Positions 1 through 15,200 are shown, numbered from the stretch's first letter. The stretch: DNA of 64,000 nt from Lamellibrachia satsuma (GCA_033239005.1 BSQZ01000040.1:3759599-3823598); one strand, 5' to 3'. Notes: a model not told the origin generated them from the letters alone. Made by a program: numbers and translations.

Positions 1-1739
1 AATCCATCTCAGAATCGTAAACATGTCACACAACAAGTTATGAAATTGCCGCTGGCTCGTCGCATGTGACGATATATCACATCGTCAGTCATGTAAACCC
101 TACGTAACTTGTATTTTAGCTTGACCATTGCGCAACTGATTACATCTGCACTGGCAAGAACTTACTTTGCATTGTTCTGCTCTCAATTTAAAATTAACAC
201 CAAGCTCTGTTCTGATATGTCACACGCACTTTCTACTGCAAAACATACAGTACAATTGTCGTTATTTGCATTCACAACTTTACCGTGGGCGTGGCATTGA
301 CTATTCAGGTTGTTCATGTGATTCATGAACGCCAATCATGATGCCTTGGCGCTCAGGGAGCAACACATATTTGAGAGTATTAACCCGACACCGTCCACAC
401 ATTTCTGCGTTATTCCCGGTTGGCTACGCTCCCGGTCACATACGCTTCCCGCTCATTGACGTCATAGTACTAGTGTTCCAGTAGCGTTATCTATATCTGG
501 TTGGAGAAAATTTGTTTAGCCCTATCACCATGTATAATACGCACCCGCACTTTTATGTCAAAAACGAAGGGAAAAAATGCATATTATACACGGAAACTTA
601 TGGTACAACAAAAATTATGTTTTCTTTGAGTTTGATAACATTCCATAAGTTTCCCTGGGAAGTCGAGTTTGTGTTCGAATGAACAGGTCTGCCAGTAATG
701 TGCTTTGACCTTATACCACTAAAACAAGTTAAAATAAATACATCAGCGATGGATATGACAACTTGTTGACACATAAGTGACTCATGCAGACAAGTCATGT
801 CACATTCCTTTGTCAACAGGTGGATGTCAAGGCATTCGTTCAAGCAAAGGTTCACTGTCTTCGCCCCGAATACCTGGCCTCATTTCTGTTGGACGAGCCC
901 GCCCCTAGCCTTCGTGACTTCTATTTACCACAGGTCCACGGCTGATGGACGGCACAGGTGAGAACATAATAGGGTGATTTTATACATCTCAACATTATGT
1001 TCTTCTCTTGCTAACTGTTGGATTTTGTTGGTTTTATAATAATAATATAAAAACTTCTGTTGTGCCCAAACCCTTGGAAACCCGGGGTGAGAGTCGCATC
1101 AAAACAAAAGTATTAGGCAACCTCAAAATCGATATGCAATGTTAAATTTGTCAACAGATGGATACGCCAGGAAGCTAAGGAGGAATAATTGAAAAGATAA
1201 GTCTTCAGATGACAAAATGTTATTTTGTTGTATTATTATGTAAATTTCAAAGAGTTGGTTCAGCAACCGAGAAAGCTGTAGTTCCACTGTTGTTGAACAT
1301 TCTTCTGGGTAGTTTCGTTTTATAATACTACAGTTTTATAATACTACAGTTCTTATTCACACCTTTGTTGGTTACTCGATCTAACGGTCAACGTCAATTC
1401 TTTCGGTGATTTTGATGAACAGAAGTATACACACTTTTATTAAACTGACTACATTATCAACAAATCCGATTTGTAATGTATTAAATGAGGGAGTCTTTTC
1501 GGCCTTATGTGTGATCCACACGAAGAGGATGAAGTAAGTAAATGAGGAAGTGTCAATGAATGACAGATATTTCATGTGTATAATATATAATTATAATCAT
1601 ATATGATTATATATATAATATATAATCATATATAATTATGGTCATTATTTCTATCAACAAGTCGAAATCTGATTACATGTTTGAGATATTACATGATTGA
1701 GTTAGTAGCATTAGCAAGTAGCTTGTGTCTTGTTGTAGT
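1..1739. other. No gene seen
   Basis: AT-rich unique-looking sequence with no ORF of recognisable content. It includes a 16-bp tandem duplication near 1318-1350 and an AT-rich inverted repeat around 1575-1640. Confidence 0.5.
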
Positions 1740-2310
1740 AAACACATCACTGAAGACATGAAGCTTCTGCAGCACGGTGCTGCAGTCTTGCTACAACACA
1801 CTGTACTGCTGCCGATACATCACAGATGATGTGCTGCTGGATATGTTTGGATGCAGCACAGTGTGTGGAGTGTACTGTCCTGGGATTGCAGTACACTACT
1901 GAAGTGATGCGCCGGCAGTGTTGTGTTGTTGGCATGATACGGTGCATCACAAGGTGATGTCATCCTGCACCATTGTTTATTGCAATGACAACACAGGACA
2001 AGAAACGGGGCATCTGGTTACGAGAACAAATTGTTTATGTTGTGGAATCATTTAGACAAGTCAGTGTAAGTGACTGGTTTGACTGTTGGAGGGATTTGGA
2101 GAGGATAATTTGTGCAGTGTGTACAATGAGTGCACAGTTGTACACGTACATGCATGAAAACACTTGTTTACATTTTAGAAATGTGATTTTCTTCAACGTG
2201 TAGAACATGCACTCATGTAAATTACAAGTCAAGACTTGTACACCAACATGTACATACCAGTATGTACACAACACTACAGTTCATGCATGCTTGACTTTTG
2301 CTTGTACACA
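1740..2310. repeat. Cluster of short palindromes/hairpins
   Basis: It contains CTGCAGCACGGTGCTGCAG (1767-1785), AGTGTACTG/CAGTACACT (1869-1877 and 1889-1897), GTGATGC/GCATCAC (1904-1910 and 1944-1950), TACAAGTC/GACTTGTA (2223-2230 and 2233-2240) and TGTACATAC/GTATGTACA (2249-2257 and 2260-2268). The small ORFs here look like by-products. Confidence 0.6.
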
Positions 2311-3159
2311 TATATACCAAACATACATTCAACACGATATCACATACCATATGTATAGTTTTCTTTACAAGCATTACAGTATATTTTATCATATTACAGG
2401 GCACACCAGACTTACATTTTTTATCTATAATAGTTTTATTCTTGATTTTTCAACATTTTAACTCCATTGACTTAGAAAATACAAAACGCCACTGCATATG
2501 TTCCTCTTGATCTGTGCGAAGTTTCTTAAATTTATCTGTACATAATTGTGTAATAGTTCATGTTGTACACGATGTAATATTAAAATTACGCTTTATGCAT
2601 ACCTTTCCTGACCTTGTCCGATTTGTTTATTTTGTGTACATGACACTCGAAAACTACATCTCAGCTGGATGGTCATGCAACGAACTGATAATCTGAGATT
2701 TTAATTGGGCTTGATTATTCTACATACCTAGTTCCTTTGAATGTTTAAGAACATTCCTTCTATGGTTGTGATTGAGCTCTGTAACGTCTATATAATAATG
2801 GTATGACAGCTGATATAGTTTAGCTCGGTTTCACAACATACATCATATACTTACCATCATGAGTATAAACATGTTTTTACCTCACAAGAGGCTTGGTTGA
2901 ATAATTCATATTATCCAAATATTTCGGATGAATTTGGCAGTTTCTTGTGAAGTAAAAAACATTTAAGGCAATAAATACGGTAGTTCAAGAACTCCATCCT
3001 TCAAGTGCCATGAATTTGGTTATGAATGCAAATTATACAATGTAAGTATTGCAATACCAATTATCTAAAATGTTTGACTGTAAGTATGAGAATAAAATTC
3101 AGTGATTTAGCAATAAAAAAATTGTCAGAAGCTACAACCGAGAGCATTATTTCATATTT

Positions 3160-3392
3160 GGCGACACATTCAGAATTCCTGGTGACACATTATGAACATC
3201 CAGTGACACCTCAGAACACAGTAACACATTCAGAACACCCAGTGACATTCAAAACACATGGTGACACATTCATAACACAGTGACACATTCAGACTACACC
3301 GATACTTTCAAAACACATGGTGACACATTCAGAACACTCAGTGACACATTCAGAACACACAATGACACATTCAGAACACACAGTAACACACA
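3160..3392. repeat. Degenerate ~20-bp minisatellite
   Basis: Roughly ten units built on gtgacacattcagaacac, with variable spacers of a few bases. Confidence 0.75.
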
Positions 3393-3644
3393 TGTGATGT
3401 GTTGACAAGCAGATAATTACTGCCACATTTTATAGTATTGCATAAGGCTAGCAGCAGCTAAATAGAAATGCTATCTGTTTTATTCCCAATGCCAACTCGT
3501 ACAAACACCATACAAGTTAGGTGTACACGGTTGTATTAATTCGTCTGCATGCTGTCAACATGCATGTCATCGTGTGCATGCATTATAACAATTATGTATT
3601 TGTTAGTGATGATGTTGAGGACCATGCAGTTACATTATACATAA

Positions 3645-3862
3645 TATTATTGACAAAGAGAAATACCATGTTGACATGTATTACACTGACAGAGAGAAAT
3701 ACCATGTTGACACACGTATTGTGTTGACAAGCAAAATACCATTTTTACATGTATTACATTGGTTAATAAAATACCAAGTTGACATGTATTATGTTGACAC
3801 ACACAGCATACCATGTTGACATGTATTAGTTGACAAATAGAATACCATGTTGACGAAGTATC
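3645..3862. repeat. Degenerate ~36-bp minisatellite
   Basis: About six imperfect units containing aataccatgttgacatgtat. The high divergence between units suggests an old array. Confidence 0.65.
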
Positions 3863-6036
3863 TACAGTAGCCACGACTGTCCAGTGCTGCTAGACGTACA
3901 TAATGTTTAACTGACCACTAAGAGAGGGGAAGTCTAACTGGTAAGAAGTTTGACGTTGTGGATGACAGCTGCACCCCAAATTTAACATTCCTTTAATCAT
4001 CACTGAAGATGCAAAAACTAGTGGAGTGCAAACATTGACACACTCCACCCCATTATACTGGACATGACGTTTCACCATTGACAATGGTTTAAAAACGCAC
4101 CTTTGCTTCCATAAAATTATAATTCCAAATTTAAGTCAATCGACTAAAAAAAGTTACCATGTTTTGGTATTAACAATCATTAAAACTTGGCAATATATGA
4201 ATTACCCAACTCCTATTAACAACGATGAAAATAATAACTACTTAAAAACAGATGACTTGTGGTCATGGAAACAGATATCAATTGTTATTGATTGACATTT
4301 ATTTTTTTAATTCGAGTAAAAATCTCATAATATAGCAGGAATGCTACCACAATTTGTAGGCATTTTGCCTATCTACCTATCTGTGTATATTACAATATAT
4401 CTATTTATATATTCCATAAAAAGATCATAGTAAATCTCATTTACAACCTTGAAAATTGCTGTGCGTTTGTTAAAATTTTTTTAAAATCATTACGTGTCAC
4501 CTTTGAACACTTGCATGCAAATGCATAAGATCAATACAAATGCACGATTAGCAGAATACAATTTCACACAGAAACAACTAGATCAACTATCTTAATAGTC
4601 TTAAGGGCAATATCCTGGTGCTAATATGAACAAAGTAATTTTCTAGTATGATCTACCTAATTGAATATAGGCACTAACAATAATTTATCATTCACGTGTG
4701 TTGATTAAATTCTGGCAAATTAGGCATATATTTAACTTGGCTTACTTCCCATTACAATATTTGAAAAACTGGAATAACGACTAAAACTGGTGCTAAAAAT
4801 ATAGGAGTTTCTCAATGGTAAGTGACAAATAACTGCTGTACCACAGGAAAGATCATTGGATTATAATAACCCTGATTCCTAGGAAAGATCTACACATCAA
4901 AAAACAAAACTGTTCACCATAGCGTGTAGGCAATATCTTTAAAACACATACCCGTAATTCTGAAATAGAAATACAAACACACATTTTAGATAATGACAGA
5001 TTGATCCAGTATCAGTGAATTGGACCTATATCCAACTCGACCAAGCCAGATCAGTGCCATCTAGTGTCCATCACAGGATATCCATTCTGAAACTGTACAC
5101 ATTTAATCGGTAGGATCCAAGTGACCTTGCAGACTCTTTATCTTGACAATTAGTAATGAACATTTTGTTGCTCACTTTGTTAGCTTTTTTTGGCATGTCT
5201 TCGTCCAAGACATTCATACACAGAGTATGACAGAAATAGCTAGATCTTGTGATGGCAAAACCTGTATCAATTCCGTGACAACATTATCCATACACAACAT
5301 CTTGTCACGAATCAGGGACTTTATCTTTGAAAACTTACAAATTTGTAACTCAAGTTTTCCATAAATACGGCTGCAAAACTGTCCTGGTCGGGTTCATGGC
5401 ATATATGGGTAAATATTGTCAATGTGTTAAATGCTGAATATGCCTACTAAGTACACATTCCATGCCGAATCTCTGGCAGGCTTGTTACAATCTTAAATTG
5501 ACCATGCTATTTTGGTATTAGATATTCTGTGAGTGAATGCCTACCGGAGGCAAGTTTGTCACTATATCTATGGAAAATTTGAGTTGAGTACAAGCCCTGA
5601 ACTGGAGACGTCATGAAGTAAATGACATGAAAACTACAGCCACAAAACAGGATCTTGTGGCATACATAGAGTCACTAGCATCCAGCGGTTCAGGGAACTG
5701 CTCGCATTCAGGATGACTTTGAAACGCTTTGGAAAGTTGTCACTAGGAATAAAAGATTCCTCATTATCGACAGTTCAGCAGTTCATTGATAAATCTGAAG
5801 AGTCTCCATGGCATTGTTATCAACTGTTATCAACTGTTATCAACCACTGGAGTGAACTCGCGAAAAATACAAAATCGACACCAGAGTACATCTTAAATCT
5901 GTGAACACGATTTTGTATTCTGTTCGACTATAAGTCCATAATCCGACATCATACAGTGACGAAAACTTTCCGTTCGGACCCAAACTGACACTTCTGATGC
6001 TGGTTGATCGTTTGAGAAGTGCCCTCTGCTGGGTGT
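3863..6036. other. PDK downstream flank, no gene seen
   Basis: AT-rich with only short ORFs of no recognisable content. It may contain the PDK 3' UTR nearest 6036, but its end cannot be placed. Confidence 0.4.
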
Positions 6037-6234
6037 TTATGTGTGAGCGTTAGTACCATTTCTTCCGTTGCCCGGTCGTTTGAAATGGGAAGCGCTCTTT
6101 GCCGGGCCTTTGTGCAAGCCGTTTGTTTGATTGATGTCCGACCAATCACTGATCGGCACCGAGATGTCGTCATACTTGTTCTTTGACGTCTTGTTGTAGA
6201 CCGGCAGAAGTTCGCTCGCATCACTCGGGAACAC
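6037..6234 (-). CDS. Pdk: PDK exon 11 (C-terminal tail, stop)
   Basis: 65 codons then [15 protein letters not shown] aligns with the ERLPVFNKSA segment of other PDKs. VPISDWSD carries the DW motif of the cross-tail in PDK dimers. The rest ([18 protein letters not shown]) is not recognisable. The acceptor is gttttag|GTG. No convincing polyadenylation signal was found just downstream. Confidence 0.93.
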   Translation of the reverse strand: MFPSDASELLPVYNKTSKNKYDDISVPISDWSDINQTNGLHKGPAKSASHFKRPGNGRNGTNAHT

Positions 6235-9200
6235 CTAAAACATAAATTCGGCAGATGAACAGCGTGCGCTGACATGTATATTGCGTGCCAAAAACCAAGT
6301 GGCTGAGTTAAATCAAACACCATCCTCAAACGATTTAGCCTATCGCAAATCTGGTTCACTGATATCCAAATATGTAGAGTGTGAATAGTGCAAGTAATAT
6401 CCAGTCGGTTTAATAAAAAAGCATTTTTTCAAATTATCGAAAGAACTGACTTTACTCGTTAGATTTGGTAAGGCTCAAAATAGTGGATATCAAAAACGGT
6501 AAACAATTTATGGGGTCAAGGCTGATCATAAGTATACACTTTATGGGGTCATGGCTGATCACGAGTGTGACTTCCATCCTCTTGCACACGACGGTTACCA
6601 AATTTCTCAAAAGTGAAATTTGTGAGAGTTCAGCATGTCCATTTTCATTTTAATAAATGCTGGAACAAGATCAAATAATTTATTTGACGAAATAGTTTGT
6701 CCGATGATTTCACAAAAACTACATACCAAAAAGTTGCACAAATGAGCTAGCATGTCATAGTAGATACTAGGTAGGTTTGAATTTTCGCAAAATTAATTTG
6801 AAATGAGATGAGCAAAAGTCGAACTAAGGAGGCAACTTTAAGGATAATTTATTGCAAAATGATTTTACGTGTAAACAGTTGAAAAAATGTATGGTGGATG
6901 GTTATAATTGTTTCATAAAGTAAGTAAATTTTGACATTCTAGGCCCTGTGACCAGCATGTTGGCCAAATGAAATTACATGGGTGGTCTAGTGCTGGCCAG
7001 AAACAGAAGACGTCAAAGACGATATGTAGATTGAAAGTAAATTATCATGGTATGGATATATGATATGATATGATACGATACGATACAATATGATATATGA
7101 TATGGGAATACAGTAATAATATGTTACTTGATTTGCAACTTTAGAGGTTGAATGTTACATGTACATATTAAAAAAATGCATAAATCATTGAACACAAAAT
7201 TAATAGAACAGTAAATTATATACAAATAAGTTAATAAATATAATTATGCCCAGACCTGTATAATGATACATAAAATGGCATAGGCACAATTTGAAAACAG
7301 AAAATACAAGTTATTTAAACGTAAAATGCAGAAAATTATCAGATGAGTCCTAGAGATGTCATGGATGATGTTATTATGAGACAGACATGGTATACTCAAT
7401 TAAATTGTTATTAAGTGGATGGAGATATCAGCACTAAAATGGAACTGTCCCATTCGACATCATTACACAACCCACCTTCAGATAGATTGTAGCATCGGTG
7501 CCATGACCCTCAACTGAGTTCAACCGAAGGTCACCGTTGAAGTACTTTGCATATAGCCGGGACAGGGGCAGTCCGTAGCCGTAGCCAGCCTGAAAGTAAT
7601 CATTAGTCCTTAATCACACCTGGCAGACAAAACTTTATCTACAGTGAGCACCAAGTAACAGGAATGGGGTTCCGCATGGCCGGATGTAGATCTGCACCAC
7701 TGGAGTTGGTTCCGCATCACTGGAGTTGCACAGGAAGTCTTCATGCGAGAAGAAGGTGAGGCATACCTTACCTTTAGATGGTTCTGATCGCATGATTCTT
7801 GTGACTCCTCATTGATCAGATCTTCATCATCGTCTATTAATAGTTTAAGAATACGTGCCAATTCTTATATTTTTTCTATAACATCTACATATTTTCCTGA
7901 AATTTGTACTGGCATTTTGAACAAGACTTTTATTTGTATTATGGGATAGGGTTTCTCAAATGGCATGCTTTCAAAATATGTCCAGAAAGAAAACTTGTGC
8001 AAATATTTTTGCTGTACTCAGTCAGCTATGCCAAAGGCGAGATCGAATCAATATTCCATGTTTGCACAATCTGTTTGTGGGTCTTACGGATTTCTCTAGA
8101 TTTTACATTCAACCAAGCATTCAACTAATTCTGAAGACAATATCATTAGAACGTGACATGCTTTCAAGTGCTGGCAATTATTACTGTAAAGTAACTTAAC
8201 ATCCACGCTATTCCTAAGTACATTTTTTATTCCAACATTTTAGTTACCACGGTAACGCACCAGAGGGGTGTTGGATGAGGAGTTTGGCGAGGGAGGTCGT
8301 GGTGCTGTCGAGTACATGTAGTTGAAGAGCACATCAACTTCACTGCGGGCTATGCCACCTCCCTCATCGGAGAGCTACAATGAGACTGGGACAAATCTAG
8401 TTCATCCGCAGAGACAAAAATACTTCCTTCTTATTTGTGTAGTATACATTATAAACCCATTATGTACTAACAAAATACTAGAAAATTATGTCTGTTATTA
8501 TTAAATAGGTATACGGGTTAATGTTAAGTAAACGCTGGGGAAAGTGCTTAACAGGTACTGCAATTTTGCTTTTTCCCATTCTTTCTGAAAATGTGTTTTG
8601 TTACATCCAATATGTGTGTGCATTGTAAGACATTAATTTGAGGCCTTGAATTGACTGACGAAGAGACTGACCTATTGAAACATGGAAGTTTTGACCTAAT
8701 GAAATGCAAAAGTGTGGATGGACGCTGAATCATTTGTACTTAATCCCAACTTCCTATCTTGGTCAACGTGTTTCAGGGAACGCACGCGCCTAAACTTCAA
8801 AGAGTGTTCCCTTAAAATGGTCATCACTACCCGTCCACCCAGCAACAACGGGTCCATTACCAATTAAAGTAAAGTACCCATATACGAGCCATGTAAATCT
8901 GAGTGAGTTGACACAATACAGGTTGACACAATACAGGTTGACACAATACAGGTTGACACAATACAGGTTGACACAATACAGGTTGACACAATACAGGTTG
9001 ACACAATACAGGTTGACACAATACAGGTTGACACAATACAGGTTGACACAATATAGGTTAACACAGCAACTGAAAGTTCCATGTTTCAACAGGTCGATCT
9101 GCCAGGGGTACTGATGTAGTCAGAAGACACTGGTGGTGAGGGTTGATCTGCCAGGGGTACTGATGTGGTGAGGGTCGATCTGCCAGGGGTACTGATGTAG

Positions 9201-12200
9201 TCAGAAGACACTGGTGGTGAGGGTTGATCTGCCAGGGGTACTGATGTGGTGAGGGTCGATCTGCCAGGGGTACTGATGTGACGAGAAGCCCCTGGTGGTG
9301 AGGGTCGATCTGCCAGGGGTACTGATGTAGTGAGAAGCCCCTGGTGGTGAGGGTATATCTGCGAGGGGTATTGATGTAGCGAGAAGCCCCTGGTGGTGAG
9401 GGTCGATCTGCCAGGTGTACTGATGTAGTGAGAAGCCCCTGGTGGTGAGGGTATATCTGCGAGGAGTACTGATGTAGCGAGAAGCCCCTGGTGGTGAGGG
9501 TCGATCTGCCAGAGGTACTGATGTTGTGAGAAGCCCCTGGTGGCGAGGGTGACTCACCTTGATCGTGACATCTTCCTTTCCCTTGCAGATCATCAGGTTC
9601 AATTTGGGTATCGATGGTTCGTCTTCGTGCTTCTCCACAACGGCTCGCATCGAATTCTACAAGCACAATTTATGATGTCTTTACACAACATTAAACACAC
9701 AATGTCTGATCATTCTGATTGTAAAATCATGTTATACAGCACAACTTATTGACTGCCTAAATGTGTTTTAATGAAGTTAACCACATTAAAAAAATAATTT
9801 TACCATTATCTCTTTATGAATATCGACCTTGCTGTTCAGTGCATTCAGGAATAGTCGGCGATAATGTCCAGCACTGATGGACAAAGTTTATTGGGGTCAG
9901 GCGTTCACAGGATCACATGAAGGGCTTGTCATTAACACCCGTAAAATGGCATTCCTTTGCATGCAATATAAACATGATATTCATCTGGAAACATTCAAAT
10001 TAAATATATAATGATCAATGGAGTTTAAAAAAAATAGGTTAATTAAAACACATTTGGATGGTTAAGATGTTAGAATAAATATAAATCATACTACATAACA
10101 TGTTATGATGAAAATTATCCAGACTTTGTACCTGTGTACAAAAACAAGTGGACTACAATTGATGCAGCTTAGCGTTTCTTTTGTACAGATTACGTAAACT
10201 GTCAAAAAGGGATAATTTTTTTTGAAGAAATGAATAGTTTGCGAGTCCAGAAAGAACAAGGTAAAGGTAGGTAAAGTCATCCCCCAGGCATTACGCCTTA
10301 GGAAGCCATGAAGGCTTATATGGCCAGTGCTTAAACCTGGTTTCTATAGTGCGAAGCAACTTAGAGTGCAGTTATACTGACTCTCCTGGACGGGACACTA
10401 GTCCATCGCAGGTACCTTCCAAACAGTGTTTGTACTCATTTACAGCTGAGTAGACTGAGGCAAAGTAGGGTAAACGAAATTGCCTAAGCTTCGAAAACGA
10501 ACCGTGCCCAGTGGGGGTCTTGAACTCACAACCCTTGAATTTAGAGTCCAACACCTTAACCACTAGGCCACGGCTGCCCCCCCCAAAAAAGAACAAGACA
10601 GACACAATTTGATTTGTGACAGAGACATGTGAGATATGAGCCTACCTTGATGAGCTCAAAGAGCATGTGGTAGAGATGTGATGGCACGTAGGTTATCAAG
10701 ATTTCTCGGACCTTCTCGTGAGCTGGAACACAGTATCACGCAGTCCAGTATTTCAAACATCTATTCTCATTTTGTAAAGTCATTACCCGGAATGTCATGT
10801 TTTTGATCACCAGACGGTGAGCGTATATAAACGCAATGCATCGCATGATCGATTGTCGACGGACCTACAACTTGTACTTCAAATTAGAGAGTTGGAAAGA
10901 ATGACTGTTTCAGCAAGGAATACATCGTACCGACAATACAGTGGATCAGTCTACAGAAGTGAGAGAACTTACGGTTGAGACAGGTGAAGTTGCACTCAGG
11001 AGCCGTCATGTAGTACTGCTCACACAGAAACCGTGCGTTCTCGTATGCATCTGAAACACAGTTGCCATGGAAACGATCGTGACAAACACTACGTTGGACT
11101 GCATGGAGAATGACAACGCATCTGCACAGCTCAATCAGTTAGTTCCACTACTGCGTTTGTAGTTTACTTGGTAATGGTATTGATTTATGCAGAATATAAT
11201 TTCACATAATATTGTAACAAACTGCACAGTTAATTATCATTAATTTATTATTCTTCTTATTACAACATAAATAGTACTAGTACAACATACGTGAGTGAAG
11301 CAGGTTTACATGCGCGAACGTGCTGACACAATACATACATGCAACTAGTTTTAATCTTACCCCACATCACAGATACTAATTTTAGCTAGTAATAACAATA
11401 ATAAAATTAATATATTGTATTTATATGCTACATAGTACCATATCCAAGATTGTTCTTTGTGGTGCTTCACAGCATATAACAATTAAGAACATGGTCTGGA
11501 ATTGTTAAATAAACAAATAAATTTATTTACAATATTAATAATAGTACTTATAAAATAAATGTAGCATACTGTAGCAATATAATAATAAATGAATATAAAA
11601 TAAATGTAGCATACTGCAGTAATATAACAAATGGACAAACATTAAACATAGCCAAATTAAGTTTAAACATTTGGCTAAAATAATGTTGGACGCGTCAAAT
11701 ACCTTCTGCCACTCGTAGCACGTTGCAGTATGGGTCTATACTGCCGATTTGCCGCGCATTTTCTGGTAGTGTTTGACCGAACACCAGTGCTGAAAATTCC
11801 ACAAGATATTCATGTTACCCACAGGACTGATGCAGTGGTCTGATGAAGCCTTCGAACCTGTTGCAAACCAATCACTACAAGCAACTGAATACACATGTTA
11901 ACGTTGTAACTTGACTGTTTTCAGTTTTATTAAAGAAATTGCAGAAAGTTTCAGTAAGGCACTGTTGCAATTAGATTCCAATAAAATTATGCCACATATT
12001 TTAAAATAACAAATGAATGTATACCACGCATGCACACATGCATAAAGATTTATGTATTTATCGTCCAGAATTTCTTAAACAGGAAAATCTCATTACAGAT
12101 ATAAAATCTAAAAGGTTGCCTTGAATTAAAAACAGATGTGGTATTTCCAAAGCAAACATATTTAAACTATTGTCATTTCAGTTGTGGCATGCGTCATCTG

Positions 12201-15200
12201 CATGCACTACTGTGTACTACATATCACCACCACCAAATCAAACCACACGTTCTATGTACATATAGCTATTACTAAAACTATATTTATATACAGCATTATC
12301 CAAGATGGACTGATAGAAAGTGCATGTTTTTTGTTATAGATATGTGGTTTGGGGGCAAAAATTATAAATGTTCAATTAGTAACTGGAATAATGTTTGGAC
12401 ACAGGTGACACAGGCCCCCACGCTGGAGACACTGGCCTCTCTTTGAGAGCTTCCCAGTCCCAGGGTGAAACACCTTTAAGTCTTATTTACATTTTTATTT
12501 GTACACGTTTTTTCTGTTTAATACTGGTTTTATACACTGCACACCAATGTCCTACGTAACAGTTGTCAACTACGTGAGGTTAACATAGAAAGTAAAAAGG
12601 TATGTTCTTATATAGCGCAGGATCTAGTCATTGGGACTGTTCAAAGCGCTTCACACCACCTGGCAGACCTGTTCATTCCAAGGCCATCTCGACTTCTCTC
12701 GGAAGCATTCAGCCATGCTGCAATTACTGCGTGAAGACTATTCGTTCACATATCCACCTCTGTCTGTAGCCAGGTACTCAGTTGTACAGCTGAATGAACT
12801 GTGGCAACGTGGGGCGAATGAAACTGCCAAAGCTTCGAAACGGCAGCAAGAGTATTTGAACCAGGGTTCTCAATATTGAGAGTCTGACGTTCTAACCACT
12901 GCGCCACTGTGACATTGGAAGAAGAAGTGTTCAACTAATCTACATAGGAGAGGGAAAGGTTGTCAACCTCGAAACACTAGACAAGATGGCCGACGTGGCT
13001 CAGGACAGAGGAAGATGGCGTGCAGTAGTTTCCACACTGTGCGACGCCCACGGCGCGAGAGAATAGAAGAAAGGAAGAAAAATCTACATACCAGGTATCT
13101 ACAAATGTGGTTAATTCCGTTATCAATACATTGTTAACTCCATCACTGTAACTTGGATCACCACGTTGTAGCAACTGCCCCTATTATCACCCAGTTGCTA
13201 CCATGGTTCATTTATAACAAATCATTTCAGTCAAGTTATTAAAACTGCTTCCTCAACTGATTTAGCCTATCACAAATGCGGTTGACTGGTTTCAAAATAT
13301 GTAGTATGTAAATAGTTTATGTAACATCCGGTCGATTTAATAAAAAAATGCATATTTTTGTTCAAATTATCGAAACTATCGACTTTAGTCATTAGATTTG
13401 GTAAGGATCAAAATAATGGATATCCAAAATGGTAAACACTGTGCGGGTCAATGCTGATCATGGGCATGACCTCTATTTTCTTGCCGATCACATGACAAAG
13501 TTACAACATTTCACCAAGGAAGAAAATCAAAAATTTTTCAGCATTTCGATTTTCACTTTGGTTAATGCTTGAACAAGCATTAACTAATTTAATAGTTTGT
13601 CTGATGATTTCATAAACACTACATACAACGGTTGCACAAACGAGCTAGCAAGTTGCAGTGGATACTAGGTAGGTTTGGTTTTTCACAAAATTAATTTGAA
13701 ATGAGACTAGCAAAAAAATCAAATTGATTAAGCACCTTTAAACATAGTTCACCCTTTGCAACGAAACCTGTAACGGAATTAACATCACGGAATTAACTCA
13801 GACGGTTACTTTTCTGCCAGTGCAGTCTGCGTATAAGTAAAGGAATGGTTATAAGTTTGTAACAAAGAGTCTAACACCCACCTTGGTTGGGATCAGATTC
13901 CGCTCCACCTTGTAACCAGCAAAACTGATGATACGGTGGTAGTGGAATTAACTTAAATATAATCTCTATTTTGACACACATTTTGGTATGATTCTGCATA
14001 CTGTTTTAAAAGTCGAGTAATGTTTCTGACTCCAGTTTTTGTGGTCTCACATTCAACATTGGCACAAATGATATAATAGGAACGGTACTGAATATATATT
14101 TCAGTGGACCTATCGACATAGGTCTGTGTTGAACCTATTTCACTAGACATAGTGTTGTCAAACGAGGCTGAAATATGCTAATGAAAATAATGTTTTAATA
14201 TGAACAAATACATGACTTCAAGGTTCATTGATAGATTCATTGAGTTGGGCCAAATCTGGTACACTATGCTCATCAAGGGATAATGCAGATAACTAAAAGT
14301 ATATTTTTTCAGATGGTATTTTTTATACCTGTAACCCTCATCACAGATTTCATGGAATATTCTTCCACGAGCAAAAACTATACAAATGACATGATATTTG
14401 TGAATTTGCCTATTTTGTGAATTCTTGGTGATATTTGATAAATACACTGAACAATACACTGAGAACTAATGGATGGTTTTATGAATAAATAAATTTCAAA
14501 ATAAATAAAAAACATTTGGAATAACTTATTAAAAAAATAAACTGACTAGTTGCTAAGTCAATTAAAATAAAATTTTAAATGCCTTCGCAAGTCATTTAAC
14601 CCATCGTGAATCAGGTTCGTTGATGTTCAAATCTATAGAGTGTGAATAGATTAAATAATATATTCACTTGGTTTAAAAACAGTGCATATTTTTGTTAAAA
14701 TCATCAAAAGAATTTGACTCTGATCGTTAGATCGGGTAACTTATGAAAGATTATGCTACAGATACTCTTGCTCTTTTTATTGCAAAATATAGGTTCAGCC
14801 GAATGAAAATTAATTTAATGGTTTGCCTGATGATTTCATCAAAACAAAATAACACATTTGTACAACCGAGTTAGCATGTCATAGTAGATACTAGATAGGT
14901 TCGGTTTTTTTTTTTCGAAATGAGCCTGAACTGAGACAAGCGAGAAATCGCTGACGAGGCAGCATTAAATGACAAAGGAAATAAAGCCGAGAGAAGGAAC
15001 GTGAACTCACTGTGTTGCGAGATCAACATGCGTATGCTGATGCGGCTCAGGTAGAAACGATCGAGGAAATACTGGATCTGACATTCGAAGTTAGTTGGTT
15101 CAATACAGTGCGTCTCCTTCATCTCGAGCATGCCCTGTGCCATTGTTTCGACGACGTCGTTGTGACGATTGCGAATCTTTAACAGCGTCTCGCAGAACCT

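Noticed and set aside
3160..3862. Possible CRISPR-like spaced repeats
   Set aside because: Spacers are themselves repetitive and the genome is clearly eukaryotic; these are degenerate minisatellites.
8857..9114. Repeat-rich ORFs in several frames (CVNLY / TQYRL type)
   Set aside because: They are translations of a 15-bp minisatellite, which keeps all frames open.
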